From positions 16,938,436 to 17,002,435 of the forward strand of contig NC_090705.1 in NCBI RefSeq assembly GCF_040954835.1: a stretch of 64,000 nucleotides of DNA, given 5' to 3'. Every line of letters starts with the position of its first letter. The stretch's first letter is position 1. The stretch comes from Lepisosteus oculatus (lineage: Eukaryota; Chordata; Actinopteri; Semionotiformes; Lepisosteidae). A program made the position numbers and the translations under genes. The notes beneath the pieces were generated by a model. The model did not search any database and was not told the origin of the DNA. It saw only the letters and a list, made by a program, of their open reading frames with translations. Of the stretch, positions 1 through 31,029 are shown piece after piece.

Positions 1-13
1 CAGCAGTTTTTAC

Positions 14-431
14 CTGTTCTCCCCTTTCGAGTTTGAAGGCGGTGGGTGCAGGACGGTTTGGTTGTCTTCCATTTCCACAACACATTTCGTGTTCAGCTCA
101 ATTTCTGCGGTGACAGTCGAAAGGGACAGTGCGTTAGCAGGGAGCGCTTTAAAGCCGTCACACAGTAACAAAACACACATCCCCGAAGCCTAGCCGTTTC
201 ACTTCTCCCTAAAACAACTCCCAGATAAATCGCATCACTCCTTTGCTGCATAACTGCTGAAGAGACAGAAGATGCTGCTACACTGCGTTACAAATCTTGC
301 AGCTAAAGAAGTTTTTAAAGGGTGTTGTAATTATGGGTTACAGAAGACAGAATATGGTGAAGTACAATACACTTACCTCTCCGGTTCATTGGCCGGACTC
401 TTACAGCAACTTTTACCTTACTATCCGACAT
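14..431 (-). CDS. KIF13A: KIF13A kinesin-3 motor, first two coding exons (partial, continues beyond left edge)
   Basis: Coding exon 1 is 377-431 (ATG at 431 on the minus strand, donor GTAAGT at 376-371) and exon 2 is 14-104 (acceptor CAG at 107-105, donor GTAAAA at 13). They join in phase to give the N-terminus MSDSKVKVAVRVRPMNRR followed by EIELNTKCVVEMEDNQTV and a HPPPSN segment, 48 codons in all. This is the start of a kinesin motor domain: the beta-1 strand with VRVRP is universal in kinesins. The residues after it fit KIF13A better than KIF13B. From family knowledge, KIF13A is a plus-end-directed kinesin-3 that moves endosomes and mannose-6-phosphate-receptor cargo. The P-loop and the rest of the motor lie outside the window. 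Having NHLRC1 as neighbour matches human 6p22.3 and supports the call. The 5'UTR and promoter should lie just above position 432. Confidence 0.95.
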
Positions 432-960
432 TTTCATCCACTTTTTTTTCCTCCACTAGACTGTTACATTGGACTTAGGAAAAATGATAGTGTGAGTCCC
501 CAAGTGCTTTAGCTCCAAGTCAGTTATCGGGCGTAGATGCAAACAATATATTCCCAAGATCCATTCCAGGCCACTTGAAACAGAAAATTAAACATATTTT
601 ACTTTCAGTGAGCTAAATTTACCACCGATCCTCTCTCATCCTAGACTCCATCCCCACCGCCATCTTCCACTGAGAGCAGTTTGCACCACCAGGCGAGACT
701 CCGGCGGACCGAAAAAGCCGGATTCTGGGAACACACGAACTGAACTTCGGAAGCAAAGGCCACCGGGAATACACGGAGAAGAACGGAATACGGGAGAGGC
801 ACTCGGACATCACGGAAACATACGAAGACGAACGAAGATGCGTGAGGGGAAACACGCTACTATCTAGCTTTATTCAATACGCAAAAAACGTCATGTCAGC
901 TGTGAATAGTGAACATTTTTGTGAGGATTTACATTCTTACTGTTGAGATCGAGTATATCG
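432..960 (-). promoter_or_regulatory. Probable KIF13A promoter and 5'UTR region
   Basis: This is the stretch immediately upstream of the KIF13A start codon, which sits at 431. Around 640-850 it is richer in CpG than its surroundings and contains an AAGATGGCGG-type (YY1-like) motif on the minus strand near 665. No TATA box is evident, as is usual for a housekeeping kinesin. The small open frames here have no coding look. The exact transcription start cannot be placed from sequence. Confidence 0.4.
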
Positions 961-2072
961 TCATCCCATTGCGAATTTAGAGACAAGACCAAAATGTCAC
1001 TGTTGCTGCACCTGATTAGAAAAATGGGACAACTCAGACCGGAGCTGTGGGTATGTATTGTTATTTTGTATTATTACTTTCTATAAATAAACGTGGATAT
1101 TTAATAAATAGAGTATGATATTTATAAATATAAATTAAATAAACATGGTTACTGTTATTATTTTTATAATGTAACAAACATGTAGCGCTTAATAACGCTG
1201 CGTTTTCACAGGCATAACGACGTAAAATAGCAAGTAATACAAAACTGCAGAAGATGTTCAGATATGTTACTCCAGTGCTGATCTGTTGGAATTGATTGCG
1301 AATATGCTGTCAGTACTTTAAAAGTGTTAGGACAGGCTTTTTGCACACTTCCAAAATACAAAAATTAAGAGTACTTTCGTCGCACTGTTTATTTATACCA
1401 ATGTGGAAACCGACAGGTTCAGATGGTAAATCTGTAGATTCTCACGTACGTTTTCGTGCAGCCTTGTATTTATAAACTGCTCGAGTAAATATGACTTTTT
1501 CCATTATCCGCCTTTGTACATGCGCGCTCCGTGAGACGGACGGGTGTCTAGTCCGGCTTTTCCAGGGTGTTCCGAGTCCCGGAATACTTTGTATCTACAG
1601 TATATCTACTAAATGTGGCCTTATATCGCATGGGATTTGAGACAATTAGGACAATGGAAGAGTATTTATACTGCCATTCGTTGTTCTTACCTTCTGCTCT
1701 CATTCCATCAGTGATGCTGCTGTACGTTAGTACTGTCTACGGCCCGAGAAAGTGCCTCTTGACCAGGAATGTGCAAATTAGTGTACTGTATGTGATAATC
1801 TGCAAATTGTAAATCACAGTTCTGACCAGAACTGTTTTGCAGAGCCAGGCACTCGCTTATGCCAACCGAATACGGAATAAGCGCAGTAACAATGGCGAAA
1901 CATGTAAAATGCATGTCTATTATTATTAATTATTATTATATAAAACTGCAAAGTAAAAAAATCACACTTGAAAATAAAAAAAAACATATTTGCACTTGAG
2001 TGTCATTCTCCGTACATTCTAAACATATGCTGAAGATTACATTCTTCCAATATTTTAATATCCTATCAATGC

Positions 2073-2335
2073 ATGGCAGGAAGGCTTGGCAGCCTTGCAG
2101 TACTGCCTCATAGCTCTTGGATACTGGGTTCAAGTCTGGAATGGGGCATCTTCTGTGTGGAGTTTGTATGGTCTCCCCAATGCGGTATGGGTTTTCTCAT
2201 ATGTGACATGCCGTCCTCATCTTGTCCTCAGTGGTGTGTGTGCCCTGCATTGGACTAGCATCCCGTCCAGGTTGTATTCCCAGTATGCATCCAATGTTCC
2301 TGGGGATAGACTCTTGCCATAAGGGTCTTTTCATA
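2073..2335 (+). repeat. Degenerate SINE-type interspersed repeat
   Basis: The sequence contains a box-B-like CTGGGTTCAAGTCTG at about 2126, then TGTGTGGAGTTTGTATGG, and ends with a CTAGCATCCCGTCCAGG... GGGATAGACTC segment. Related copies occur in this window in inverse orientation at about 28110-28310 and 36585-36730, and as a short piece near 63000. The pattern is that of a tRNA-derived dispersed element, much diverged. Confidence 0.6.
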
Positions 2336-2767
2336 ATAAATAAACCAGATAGTAGCTTTTCTTAATGAACTGATAAATAGATGGAGCGAAGGAGTCAGTG
2401 TAACTCAGAAAAGTGTTTCACAATCTTGGACTTTGAATGCCTTCTTTGATATAGTTTCTGGTACAGCCGAGTTTCTCATTTAAAAGTTCTTATTTCCAGA
2501 AATAATTTCATTCGTGTGTATTATTTCAAAGACATCTTACAAAAGCTGTAGTTTTCACCTTGTTTAAGACTGATGCACAGAAACAAGTAGGTATGATGCT
2601 TCTGAAGCACTCCTTTAATAAGCATGCACAGTGCTGTACAGACTCTTCAGTTAAGTTCCACATGGTCATTTAAACAGGAATCCGAAAAGGGAGGAGTCCT
2701 CAATCTCATCTGGCACATGGTAATTGTTAGCCCAGCTCTGGGTGCTTCCAGGGAGAAGCAGTCATAC

Positions 2768-2878
2768 CTGAAGAGGCTCCAAATCCAAAACGTTGCCTTT
2801 GTTCTTGTTACTCTTCGTTGTGGAACTAATCTCCAACTGTTTCTTCACAGCTCCCCAATCTAATCTTGCATCGAGGAG
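2768..2878 (-). other. Unassigned candidate exon (37 open codons)
   Basis: On the minus strand a pyrimidine-rich acceptor ending TTCCAG (2884-2879) is followed by 111 nt with one fully open frame, 37 codons beginning LLDARLDWGAVKKQL and ending DLEPLQ, and then a strong donor CAG/GTATGA. The phase is 0 at both ends. I do not recognise the peptide. It lies between KIF13A exon 1 and NHLRC1, where human has no further gene. It could be an upstream KIF13A exon, an exon of a small lineage-specific gene, or chance. The plus strand also shows a passable acceptor (TTTCTTCACAG, ending 2850) inside it. Confidence 0.3.
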
Positions 2879-3287
2879 CTGGAACTGTGAAAACACTTCA
2901 ATTAAAGCTTCAATGAGGTTCATTAAGAAAGAGCTGGGTTGAAATACATACTGTACCAGAAATGACAATATGTCCAAAACCAGTACAGGGAAGCACAGAC
3001 CTAGAACGTCTTTTTAAACTGTTAAGCCAACGTTAGTCTTCTAATTATACAATATTATTATAAATTATTTTTAGTGGTATAAAACAAATTATCTACTGAT
3101 ATGTCATTGTAAGCAATATTAATGTATTTATACTATTAACATATTATATATTAATACAGTTTACTCTATATATAAATACAAAGACCATATGCTTAGAAAT
3201 ATTTATGTATGCTTTATGCTCCATTCACAAGTATTTACAGTACTTTTTTGTCTACTGTATATGACGGTAATGTTTACTATGAAAAAT

Positions 3288-3293
3288 TTTATT
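3288..3293 (-). other. Probable polyadenylation signal of NHLRC1
   Basis: AATAAA on the minus strand, about 115 nt past the NHLRC1 stop codon. It is the first canonical hexamer downstream of the gene. Confidence 0.4.
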
Positions 3294-3407
3294 AGTGACG
3301 ATTTTCTTAGTTTTCAGCAGGAAATTTTACAAGCAGTACAAAGTGCCAAGCACTTAAATATGCTCAGTCTGCAGTTTGCATGACTCTAAATTTTTCTTGG
3401 AAGTGGT

Positions 3408-4649
3408 TCACAGCTGGTCTCGGCCATCTTTGTAAATTTTCACAGCTTGCTCGCTGCTGTCCAAGACGACCAGCATGTTCCCCGCTGTGCAGATCAGTCC
3501 TACAGGGCGACCCAGCCCTTGGTTGATGAGTGGAATAAAGGAAGGGGATTCCCTGAGCTTCCCCAAGCACACCACCACTCTCCGGCTGCCATCAGCTGCA
3601 ATCACGTTGTCTTCGCTGTCAAAGGCCACCGCGGAGACATTCATTTGAACTGGAGCCACCAAACTGAATCCAAAGGTGTCGATCTGAGATAGCAGTCTGA
3701 GCTGGCTATCGAACAGTTTGAGCCTTGTGGCTGTGCTGCTTCTGTGTTCCCAACCTCTTAGATGTTCCACTACCACTACGGACCCTGTGAGCTTGGAGGA
3801 TGCGATCTCTCTGGGGCAGCACAGCTTCGAGGAGGCCACATGGTGACCGGTGACGAGATTTGTGCAGAAATCCACCACCAGGCGAGAAAGGGTCCCAGCG
3901 TCCGCATCCGTGACAAAGATGCGATTGGAACCGTCGGCATCCGTTCCCCAAGGCAACTTGAACGTCTCTCTGACGGTCAAAAGATTTCTTCCCGCGGAGG
4001 TGAACACTTTGACAGAGCGATCCCCGGCGTCGGTCACAATAATGTGGCCTGCGGGCGTAACAGCGACGTCCAGGGGGTAGCAGATATCGTCGGGCAACGT
4101 CCCCTTGCGCCCGAACCCGTGGAGGCGCTCTCCCTGGAGGCTGAAGATACCCACCCGCTTCCTACCGTCATGCACGACTACCAGCGCCCCCCGCCCGCCG
4201 AAAAGGGCAGCTCCCGTGGGGTTCACCAAGCGCCCCCAGCCTCCGAAAGCCCCGCGAAGCTTCAGGCCCACAGTCCCAAACCCGCCCGCGCTGTAACCCG
4301 CGCAGGGAGGGCGGCCGCCCCCGAGCAGCTCCGTCAGGTGGGCCACCACGAGACAGTCGGACGCCTCCGCGGGGCTGCAGAGCCTGCGGCAGAAGGGGCA
4401 CTCCAGCCTCTGAAAGCGAGGGTGGGCGAGAGAGCTGAGGCATTCCCAGCACATCACGTGACCGCAGGGCAGATTCTTGGGCCTGCCCTTGCCCCGCTCC
4501 ACGCTGAATCTCTCAAAGCACACTTTGCATTCCAGTAGGCTGGTCTCGATCTCGTTCAGGATCCTCACCGTGTTGCAGCTTTGCCTGCTGCTGCGAACTC
4601 CTCCTGCGGACACGATCTCTGCCTCCATCATGCTGCCTGTGGGCTGCAT
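3408..4649 (-). CDS. NHLRC1: NHLRC1 / malin, RING-type E3 ubiquitin ligase with NHL repeats
   Basis: A single uninterrupted frame of 413 codons; human malin is also intronless and is 395 aa. An N-terminal leader of about 38 residues precedes the RING finger that begins ECKVCFERF (first Cys at residue 41), passes through CGHVMCWEC and ends CPFCRRLC near residue 90. The rest is a six-bladed NHL-type propeller, with recurring NPTG, YPLDVAVTP, VTDAGDRSVKVF and LPWGTD segments. From family knowledge, malin binds laforin and ubiquitinates glycogen-metabolism proteins; loss causes Lafora disease in mammals. The alternative starts at M7 or M8 would remove a poorly conserved leader, and the first ATG is chosen only because it is upstream and in frame. 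The gene body is far more GC-rich than its surroundings. KIF13A lies downstream in the same orientation, as in mammals. Confidence 0.97.
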   Translation of the reverse strand: MQPTGSMMEAEIVSAGGVRSSRQSCNTVRILNEIETSLLECKVCFERFSVERGKGRPKNLPCGHVMCWECLSSLAHPRFQRLECPFCRRLCSPAEASDCLVVAHLTELLGGGRPPCAGYSAGGFGTVGLKLRGAFGGWGRLVNPTGAALFGGRGALVVVHDGRKRVGIFSLQGERLHGFGRKGTLPDDICYPLDVAVTPAGHIIVTDAGDRSVKVFTSAGRNLLTVRETFKLPWGTDADGSNRIFVTDADAGTLSRLVVDFCTNLVTGHHVASSKLCCPREIASSKLTGSVVVVEHLRGWEHRSSTATRLKLFDSQLRLLSQIDTFGFSLVAPVQMNVSAVAFDSEDNVIAADGSRRVVVCLGKLRESPSFIPLINQGLGRPVGLICTAGNMLVVLDSSEQAVKIYKDGRDQL

Positions 4650-5150
4650 TTAGCACGACAGACTCGGAAAGCGCTAGGGGAAAAAAAGCATTTGCTTCAC
4701 CTTCAGTCAGGCACGTCTTAAGAGACACGTGATTGCAACATAGACTACAGCCTAAAAACTGTACTCTGCTGCCCTCTTGTGGGAACGATGTGATTTACAC
4801 ATAAGAGATCTTTCCAGTTTGATAATTTCCATTTTAAAAGATGCTAAGTCATATATCCCTGTGTGCAGCGGTTTCAGAGTCACAAAACCAGTCTCATCTC
4901 CAACTTGTGTTTGTTTTTAACGGTAAAGTGTCTGAAAGCAGCAACATATTAAGTTGTGAAAAAAGGTAGATAAATGTGTGTCAGTTTTGCAATTTACTGC
5001 TCTTACTGTGTAGGCAATGGGATTATTCTTTTACATTGGTATGTGTGAATCTGCAAATTTAAAACATTTAAAACAAATTTAAAATTTCTAGGCTCAGACA
5101 AATACAATTTAATAAAGAGAAATAACTTCCAGATGAAGAACCCCACAAAG
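4650..5150. promoter_or_regulatory. NHLRC1 upstream region with a CTCF-like motif
   Basis: This is the non-coding stretch 5' of NHLRC1. At 4766-4785 the minus strand reads CCCACAAGAGGGCAGCAG, a close match to the CTCF consensus (CCASYAGRKGGCRS). The rest is AT-rich and shows no gene. Confidence 0.45.
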
Positions 5151-7100
5151 ATTTAATGAATTTATTTTAGAAGTCATTTACTTTCAGTACATACAAAATA
5201 ATTTGTATTTTCCTGAGGATACAGTCACAGGCTTAAATATTCAGATTTCTTTACTGGCCAGTTCCCCACCCATGCCTTACAATGTCCACTGTAGATGCTG
5301 GGGAAAATAAGATAAATTGCATGATGTAAATAACTAACAGGGCCTTTGTAACCACATAAAAGACCATAACCTTTTTACAGATTGGATTCTCTTTCCATAT
5401 CAGATCCACATTTCTCTATGCGCAAAGACTGGTCCGCACCACAGACCATGAATTTTGCATATTTTCCATACGGTTGTCATCAGCGGATTCTTCCCATTTT
5501 AGCATACGCCATTATCTAGTTAAGCCAGAAAGTGTAATTGGAAAGATCATATAGTTTTAAATAATCCCATGACCAACAGAGCCAGCTAGGAACTGACTAC
5601 AGACCAATACTGTAAAGGAAAATACAAGTTTATACATCATTGGCACAGACCCTGCAAATAACTGTTAAAAGAGCCGCTTCGTCCTGTGAAAACAACCAGA
5701 AAAAATAACACTCAAGCATTTCAACAGGGCTGTGCCATCCGTATTTGATTTGTTTTTTTAAAACTCATCGCTTCAGTACACTTCCAAATTTTTGATTTTA
5801 TTTTTACACAGAGGACAACATCGATCAACTTTGCCACATTTACATGCAAACAGCAAAACGGCAGTTTTGTTGAGCTTCTCTCAGCTTTAAATTTAGATTG
5901 ACTGACACAAAATCGCAAGTGACGGCAGAAAAAATTCCTTGAAGCATTTTGTTTCCAGAGCATGCCAAAAGAAGACAGTGCAGTACATTTTAAAGAAACC
6001 AAAAGGCCAATTTCAGACTTCTCAAACCACAGGGAGCCAAGTGGCAAGTTATAGGACCCTCTCTTAAACTTGCGTCCTCTTTTACCTTTTCCTGAAAATG
6101 GGAAAGATTCGTTGTGGGATGAAATGAGACAGCCCCTCTTTCGCCTCACTCCCATTAAAAGAAAGTGTATTGAAGATGAGCCATTAATTTCGGATGTTTT
6201 ATACATTTTCATTTTTATTATTGCATGGGAAATTAGACTTTCCCAGGTGTTATAATCACACACCTAATACTACAGATGATCATGGTGGGATAGATGAAGA
6301 AAAGAAACAATTCAGATTGTTAAACACTGAACAATAAACTTGAGTGTTTTTGTACTGCAGGCCCACAACAATGAAAGCTGCTTCGATTTTATGATTGTGT
6401 TCTAGGTGAATGTCAGTAACAAAATGAATATATCTTGACATATTTGCCTGGGAAGTTCTGTTTTTGTCTGTGAATCTCCAGAGGCATTATTGTAACAATT
6501 ACCAATAATAATAATAATAACCAAAATCTTGACAGATCAACTCTTATTCTCTCACAAATATTGCATTCTTCAGTATTTGTCGTGTATCTTGAGACACATT
6601 AAGCCATTGTCTGAAATTGCCATTCATTGCTCTTTTGAATTTTACATAAACATACACCACAATTCAGTTAAAAATGGTTTAAGAAATTGGAATGACTGAT
6701 AATAAAAGCCCAAATTCCATATAAAAATATTCAAATGTAATTCAGACTTGTCAAGCTTACAGTATCATGACATTACATTTAAACTTTCATTTTCAGATGA
6801 AATTAAACAATTTAAGTAGAAACAGTGGAAAGAAACAAAGGTACATCCCTATGTACAAAGTTAACATTTCTGGTTTTGTTACCGTTTTTCAAGTAGAATC
6901 TTTTTTTTTTCTTGTGAGCTCCAAGAACTCACTTAGTGTAAAGCAATTAGGTGCAATAAATAATTAAGGACTACATTTTTTTTAACCTTGAATTTGGCTA
7001 ACAAAAATGATATTTTAAAAACATACTTTAGCATCCAAAGAAATGCCATCATTTAAGAATCAATGATTTTTGCAAAATAAAGTACATGAATTTGAGATAT
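5151..7100. other. Gene-poor AT-rich interval, possibly distal PTDSS1 3' region
   Basis: I see no supported gene here. The longest open frame (minus, 5721-6263, 180 codons) has no recognisable domain and its composition looks like non-coding DNA. A short AAT microsatellite lies near 6505-6520. Several minus-strand AATAAA or ATTAAA hexamers (for example 5166-5161) could serve a long PTDSS1 3'UTR, but this cannot be decided from sequence. Confidence 0.4.
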
Positions 7101-7129
7101 TAAGTGTTACATCATTCCAATGTATTCTC

Positions 7130-8164
7130 GAGTGATACAGACTCAGGAGACTTTGTCACATCAGCACAAAATCACCTCATTAGTGAGAGCTGATTGGCCA
7201 GAGGTGATGAGGTGATTTAATGAGCTGAATATCAAACCTGATGCCACACAGGCACAGCCAGCAATGTCTCCCTTGGCAAGAAGTTACAGTCACAGTCCAC
7301 CAATGATAAGGCCTGTCTGACCTGGGAGACCTCAATTCATACCACCTCACCAGAGTAAATCCCAGAGTGAGGATTTGTCAGGAGTGTCTAGTTGCTAGAG
7401 TTCCACTTTAGTGACTGATGGTAAGCTCACTGCACACTGCTATGTTGACAAAGGTTACTGTAGTGTGTGGTCTGCAGCTGGGTATCTCGGATGAATACAC
7501 GAAGTCCATCGACTTCATCTATCAATGCTGCCGAGAAGCTAAGAATCTCCAGTCTGAGATCCAAGAGTTTGAGCCACAGTTGACTGACCTCTGCTACCAT
7601 ACAAATTCAGCCATTAACTATGTAACTAGTGTACAGTATGTATAAAAAACAATGTAAGAATTTTGAGAGCACACCACCACGAGCAAAAGATCAGGCCAAA
7701 TTGGTCAAGCTACCTAGGTGACCAGCGTGGTCACCACACTGGGGAGCCTGTGTGTCACAGTGTCGCTCATTCCTCTGCATCAGAACGTCAAAGCAAGTGC
7801 CCCTCCTCAGAGTGACTGCAGACACCTTGCTGTTGAAAATGTTTAACCTATAACCTGACTATTTCACCATTCAAGTACCTGTGGCACTGTTTGTAAAGGG
7901 TGTGAATCCTGGCTAAACAGGCGAGCCTCCCTAATTCACCCTCATCATACAGCTGGTGCAGTAATATCTCACTTTTCTAATGGACCTGCAGTGTGGGTGA
8001 GTTACTGGTGAAGAAGTGGGCACTGTGCTCCAGAGAAGGATATATCCATCCTATACACTAGTGTTACAACTGTAACTAGTGAAGTTATGAAAACTATCAT
8101 GAAAGTTTAACTAGAAGAACAAGTGACTCTTTTAGGAGACAGCCAGTATCGAGGTAGAAAGGAA
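7130..8164. repeat. Probable repeat-derived sequence upstream of the LINE fragment
   Basis: Moderately GC-rich and unlike the flanking AT-rich DNA, with a short inverted repeat around a spacer (ATCACCTCAT near 7171 and ATGAGGTGAT near 7208). A 75-codon frame at 7418-7645 (IDFIYQCCREAKNLQSEI) has a weak coiled-coil look but no family I recognise. It could be part of the same retrotransposon. Confidence 0.35.
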
Positions 8165-8900
8165 AGGTGATCTTCTTTAACTAGTAAACGTGCAGGAAAC
8201 AGAGCGTCATTTTAAAGGGCTTGACCTCTAATTGGGTAGCTGTAAGCAGTGGTCTACCTCACAGATCCATTATCGGCCCACCACTTATACTTATCTGTCT
8301 AGAGATGCTGGCAAACTAGTTCAACTTGCAGGTGAAACAAATACAAGGGAAGCCATCAATGCAAATGCAACTGCAAAGGATTTACAAAGACAGACAAAGT
8401 GGTCAGACAGATGGCAAATGACATTTAACTTTGCTCTGTGGAAAGTGATCCACACGTGAAGCTGGAACATGCAATTTACAGATTGCATGGGCGACTCAAG
8501 TTTACGTCCTCATCAGGACATAAACATTAACAGGGCGAAACATTCTTGGGTGAAGAGCATTAAGTGTGGAAAAAGTGTGAAATATAAATCAAGGGAATTT
8601 ATGTTCATATTTTACAATGCACTAGTAAGGCTTCATTTAACATGCTGTGCTCAGTTTTGGTCACCATACCTTTCAAAGGATGTTACTTTACAAATTGTTT
8701 AAAGAAGAGCAATAAGAATAATTCCTGGTCTCTGTTGATTTCCAGATATAAACAGGCTAAAGGTGATAAATCTCTCCAGCCTAGAACAAAGGACATGGCG
8801 AGTATATATTATATCCAAATCAAGTCCTAATATGTACAGGGAGAGTAAGCCCTGTACAGTTAAACAAGGACTCAGTATCACAAATAATAACTAAAGGTAA
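8165..8900 (+). mobile_element. Degenerate non-LTR retrotransposon (LINE) reverse-transcriptase fragment
   Basis: Translated fragments in shifting frames read SSGLPHRSIIGPPLILI (the SGVPQGSVLGPLLF motif of non-LTR reverse transcriptases), then KWSDRWQMTFN (usually KWADKWQMKFN), then ALVRLHLTCCAQFWSPYL (usually LVRPHLEYCVQFWSPYL), and KRAIRIIPG (usually KRATKMIPG). The order is that of the C-terminal half of a LINE ORF2 of the CR1/L2/Rex type. Stops and frameshifts break it throughout, so it is an inactive 5'-truncated relic. It may extend to the left, since 7130-8165 is also repeat-like. Confidence 0.8.
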
Positions 8901-9851
8901 TCTACTTAGGGCAGAGAAGAGGAGAATATGAACTATTGTGGGTATGAGGTACAGGTTTCCCAGCGAGATAGGTGAGAGTGAAACTATGAGCTCCCTCAAC
9001 AAACAGTGGGACAAAATGTTTGACTCTAAGACAAATGGCCTGCTTTCATTTCCCATCTTTCTTATGTCCTTAAACCAGAGGGATGCGGCTAGCAGTACAG
9101 AAAAAAAGTGCATGAAGCGTGTGCTTTGTGTGATCAGTCTAAAACAGGAAAAAAAACAACAACCTTACCACAGCACTCTTAAACCAGTCATTCAGTCAAA
9201 CCGTTTGTTTAACTTCAGTTCACATTACAAAAAAGGATTTTGCTTAAAAGCGTAATAAACGAACACACATACTGATTTGTGACAAGCTGATTGCAGGGGA
9301 CAGGACACACTGTAACAGACTGATAAATGCTGCGTTTTAAGAACAACAGCAGGTCTCAACTCAAAGGTGCCTCCGTGTAAGGTACCAGCCCTTGACTTTG
9401 GATGCATTACTCTCCATCGCATCAAGGCTAATTAGTTTCCAAAAGTGTGTCTCGGCAGTCCGCTCCCCTGCCCGTGCTCGGTCTGTCTGGCACACTACGG
9501 CAGCCCCGAACACAGTGTGGCTTTACTTCTTTCCACTGAACCCATTGGCGACTTTGGTTTTTGAAGATCCCTTCTTCCGTCTTGAAGTGTGTGAAGTGTT
9601 TAAGGAATCTTTCTCACCTGCAGAAATTAGAAGACAATGCTAGAGACACTGAAACTGGAAGGGCATTTCTTCACCTTACTCTTGTAATTCAAATAACTCT
9701 CCTAGTAAAGATAAGATACTGTGCCAAGATGCCTTATCTTCTCCACTGGCCACCTGGTTTAAAACACCAATCTGGAAAAGCTACAAAACCGCTCCCTTCC
9801 TCACCTCCCAAAATAAGCTGCTGTCCCACATAAATATACAGCTATAAAAGT

Positions 9852-29673
<19,822 letters not shown>

Positions 29674-31029
29674 CTCTGCGGTGGTGCCGTCTGCCCCCTC
29701 CCTGCTGCTCTTCCTCGGCTCCGCTCCTGTCAGTGGGACTCGCTGGCTTGTCCAAACCGACAGGCGGAGGGGGACAGGAGAGTTTTGTTCAATATTAAGG
29801 CACATCGAAGAGACGCAACACCGTTCTAAAGCGTTCATTAATTATTATATAATTTTTAACGCTAGGTTTAGGATTGAAAGTATCAATTTCTACCATCCCT
29901 GTTTATTCTGAAGGCAAAACCTCCCGGTTCACCCCCCCTAGTATACGGCGCTTATGAACTCTTCCGCCCGGAAGAGTCAGAGAGCACACGTGGGTGAAGT
30001 TGATCAAAAGCAGATACGTACAACCGAGTAGGCCATGTTTTTTGTTTTTATTGAATAACCTAGGAATGATTTAATAGTAATTTGAATGTTGTACGCTGAC
30101 ATTCCATTGCGCTGATCTGATGTTGTAAGTTGTGACCGTTGTTTATGACTTAAATGTATGCTTTTAAAAGTAATATCGTTCAGATTTTCAAGATGTTAGT
30201 CTTAATAGTTTAGCACTTATGCATTACAGCTGAAATGCTGACTCTTTAATGGTGCAAATGTCAGTTAATGTAATGCGTTTCTGTTGATTTTACAGCGCCT
30301 GAAAATCGTGCGACTTACAGATTGTTAAAACCAAAGATCATTGGTTGAAAGGGGATTAAATGGTAAACTACTGGAATGCAGACATGAAAAACATGTATTT
30401 ACATCTAGTAATAATTACGGGTTTCCGCTGCTGTTTAGTTTGAAAAGGTGTGCTTTAAATGCTGATGCGTCGGTGTTTAAAAATGAAAAAAGAAATAGTT
30501 TGCCTTGGTGATTGCATGTAATGCACGCTCACTTCTATAGACGGCGCCAAAAACGTCTCCAAAATGTCAAGGCGATGAGGCCGATGTTGGCATTACTGGA
30601 ATCAGTTCTTCAAAAATGTATTTGTAAAGAATTACAAACAGGTTAAATAATTGTTTTGATGATCTTTCTTAGTAAAAAGGGTTTCTGAGCAGCTGCGCAC
30701 ACCCTGAAACCTTTTAGTGCCGATGTGCAGTTTTACTGTTCTTGAAGAAACACCTTGAACACCTGTACTGGCTGCAGGGTCACTCTCGAGATCCGTACTG
30801 GATTGCTACTCGTCACCGGCAGATTTTTCCCTTCACTACACTTTTGGATAGATTGGGGTTTTCTTCCTTCACGTCGTTCATTGCCAATAGTTTCATAAAC
30901 CCTGTTTAGAGTCTTACAGCACAGAGTGAAATGGAACTGGGCTGCAATTGGTTGCCATCATTTCCCAAAACGTCGATTTCCTTTGAGTAATGTGTAACTG
31001 CATGTGTTGTCTTTTCCAGGAATTGCGTT
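29674..31029. promoter_or_regulatory. Bidirectional promoter region of PTDSS1 and MTERF3
   Basis: The PTDSS1 start (minus, 29673) and the first MTERF3 coding exon (plus, 31030) diverge here. At 29958-29977 lies a perfect 20-bp palindrome, ACTCTTCCGCCCGGAAGAGT, which is two inverted ETS/GABP cores (CGGAAG) two bases apart. An E-box CACGTG follows at 29987-29992. GABP sites are typical of nuclear genes for mitochondrial proteins. The first MTERF3 coding exon is preceded by an acceptor (TTTTCCAG ending 31020), so an untranslated MTERF3 exon should lie further upstream, probably near 30000. Its donor is not identified. Confidence 0.7.

Noticed and set aside
619-855. Minus-strand frame ending in MAVGMESRMREDRW near a possible donor
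   Set aside because: The true KIF13A start exon is at 377-431; this frame lies in its probable promoter or leader.
3762-4538. 258-codon plus-strand open frame
   Set aside because: It is exactly antisense to NHLRC1, a GC-rich gene; such shadows are expected and the peptide has no recognisable domain.
7418-7645. 75-codon frame with helical look
   Set aside because: Short, unrecognised, and in repeat-like DNA next to a LINE relic; not enough to call a gene.
8642-8830. Small open frames near the LINE
   Set aside because: Frame fragments of the broken reverse transcriptase, not genes.
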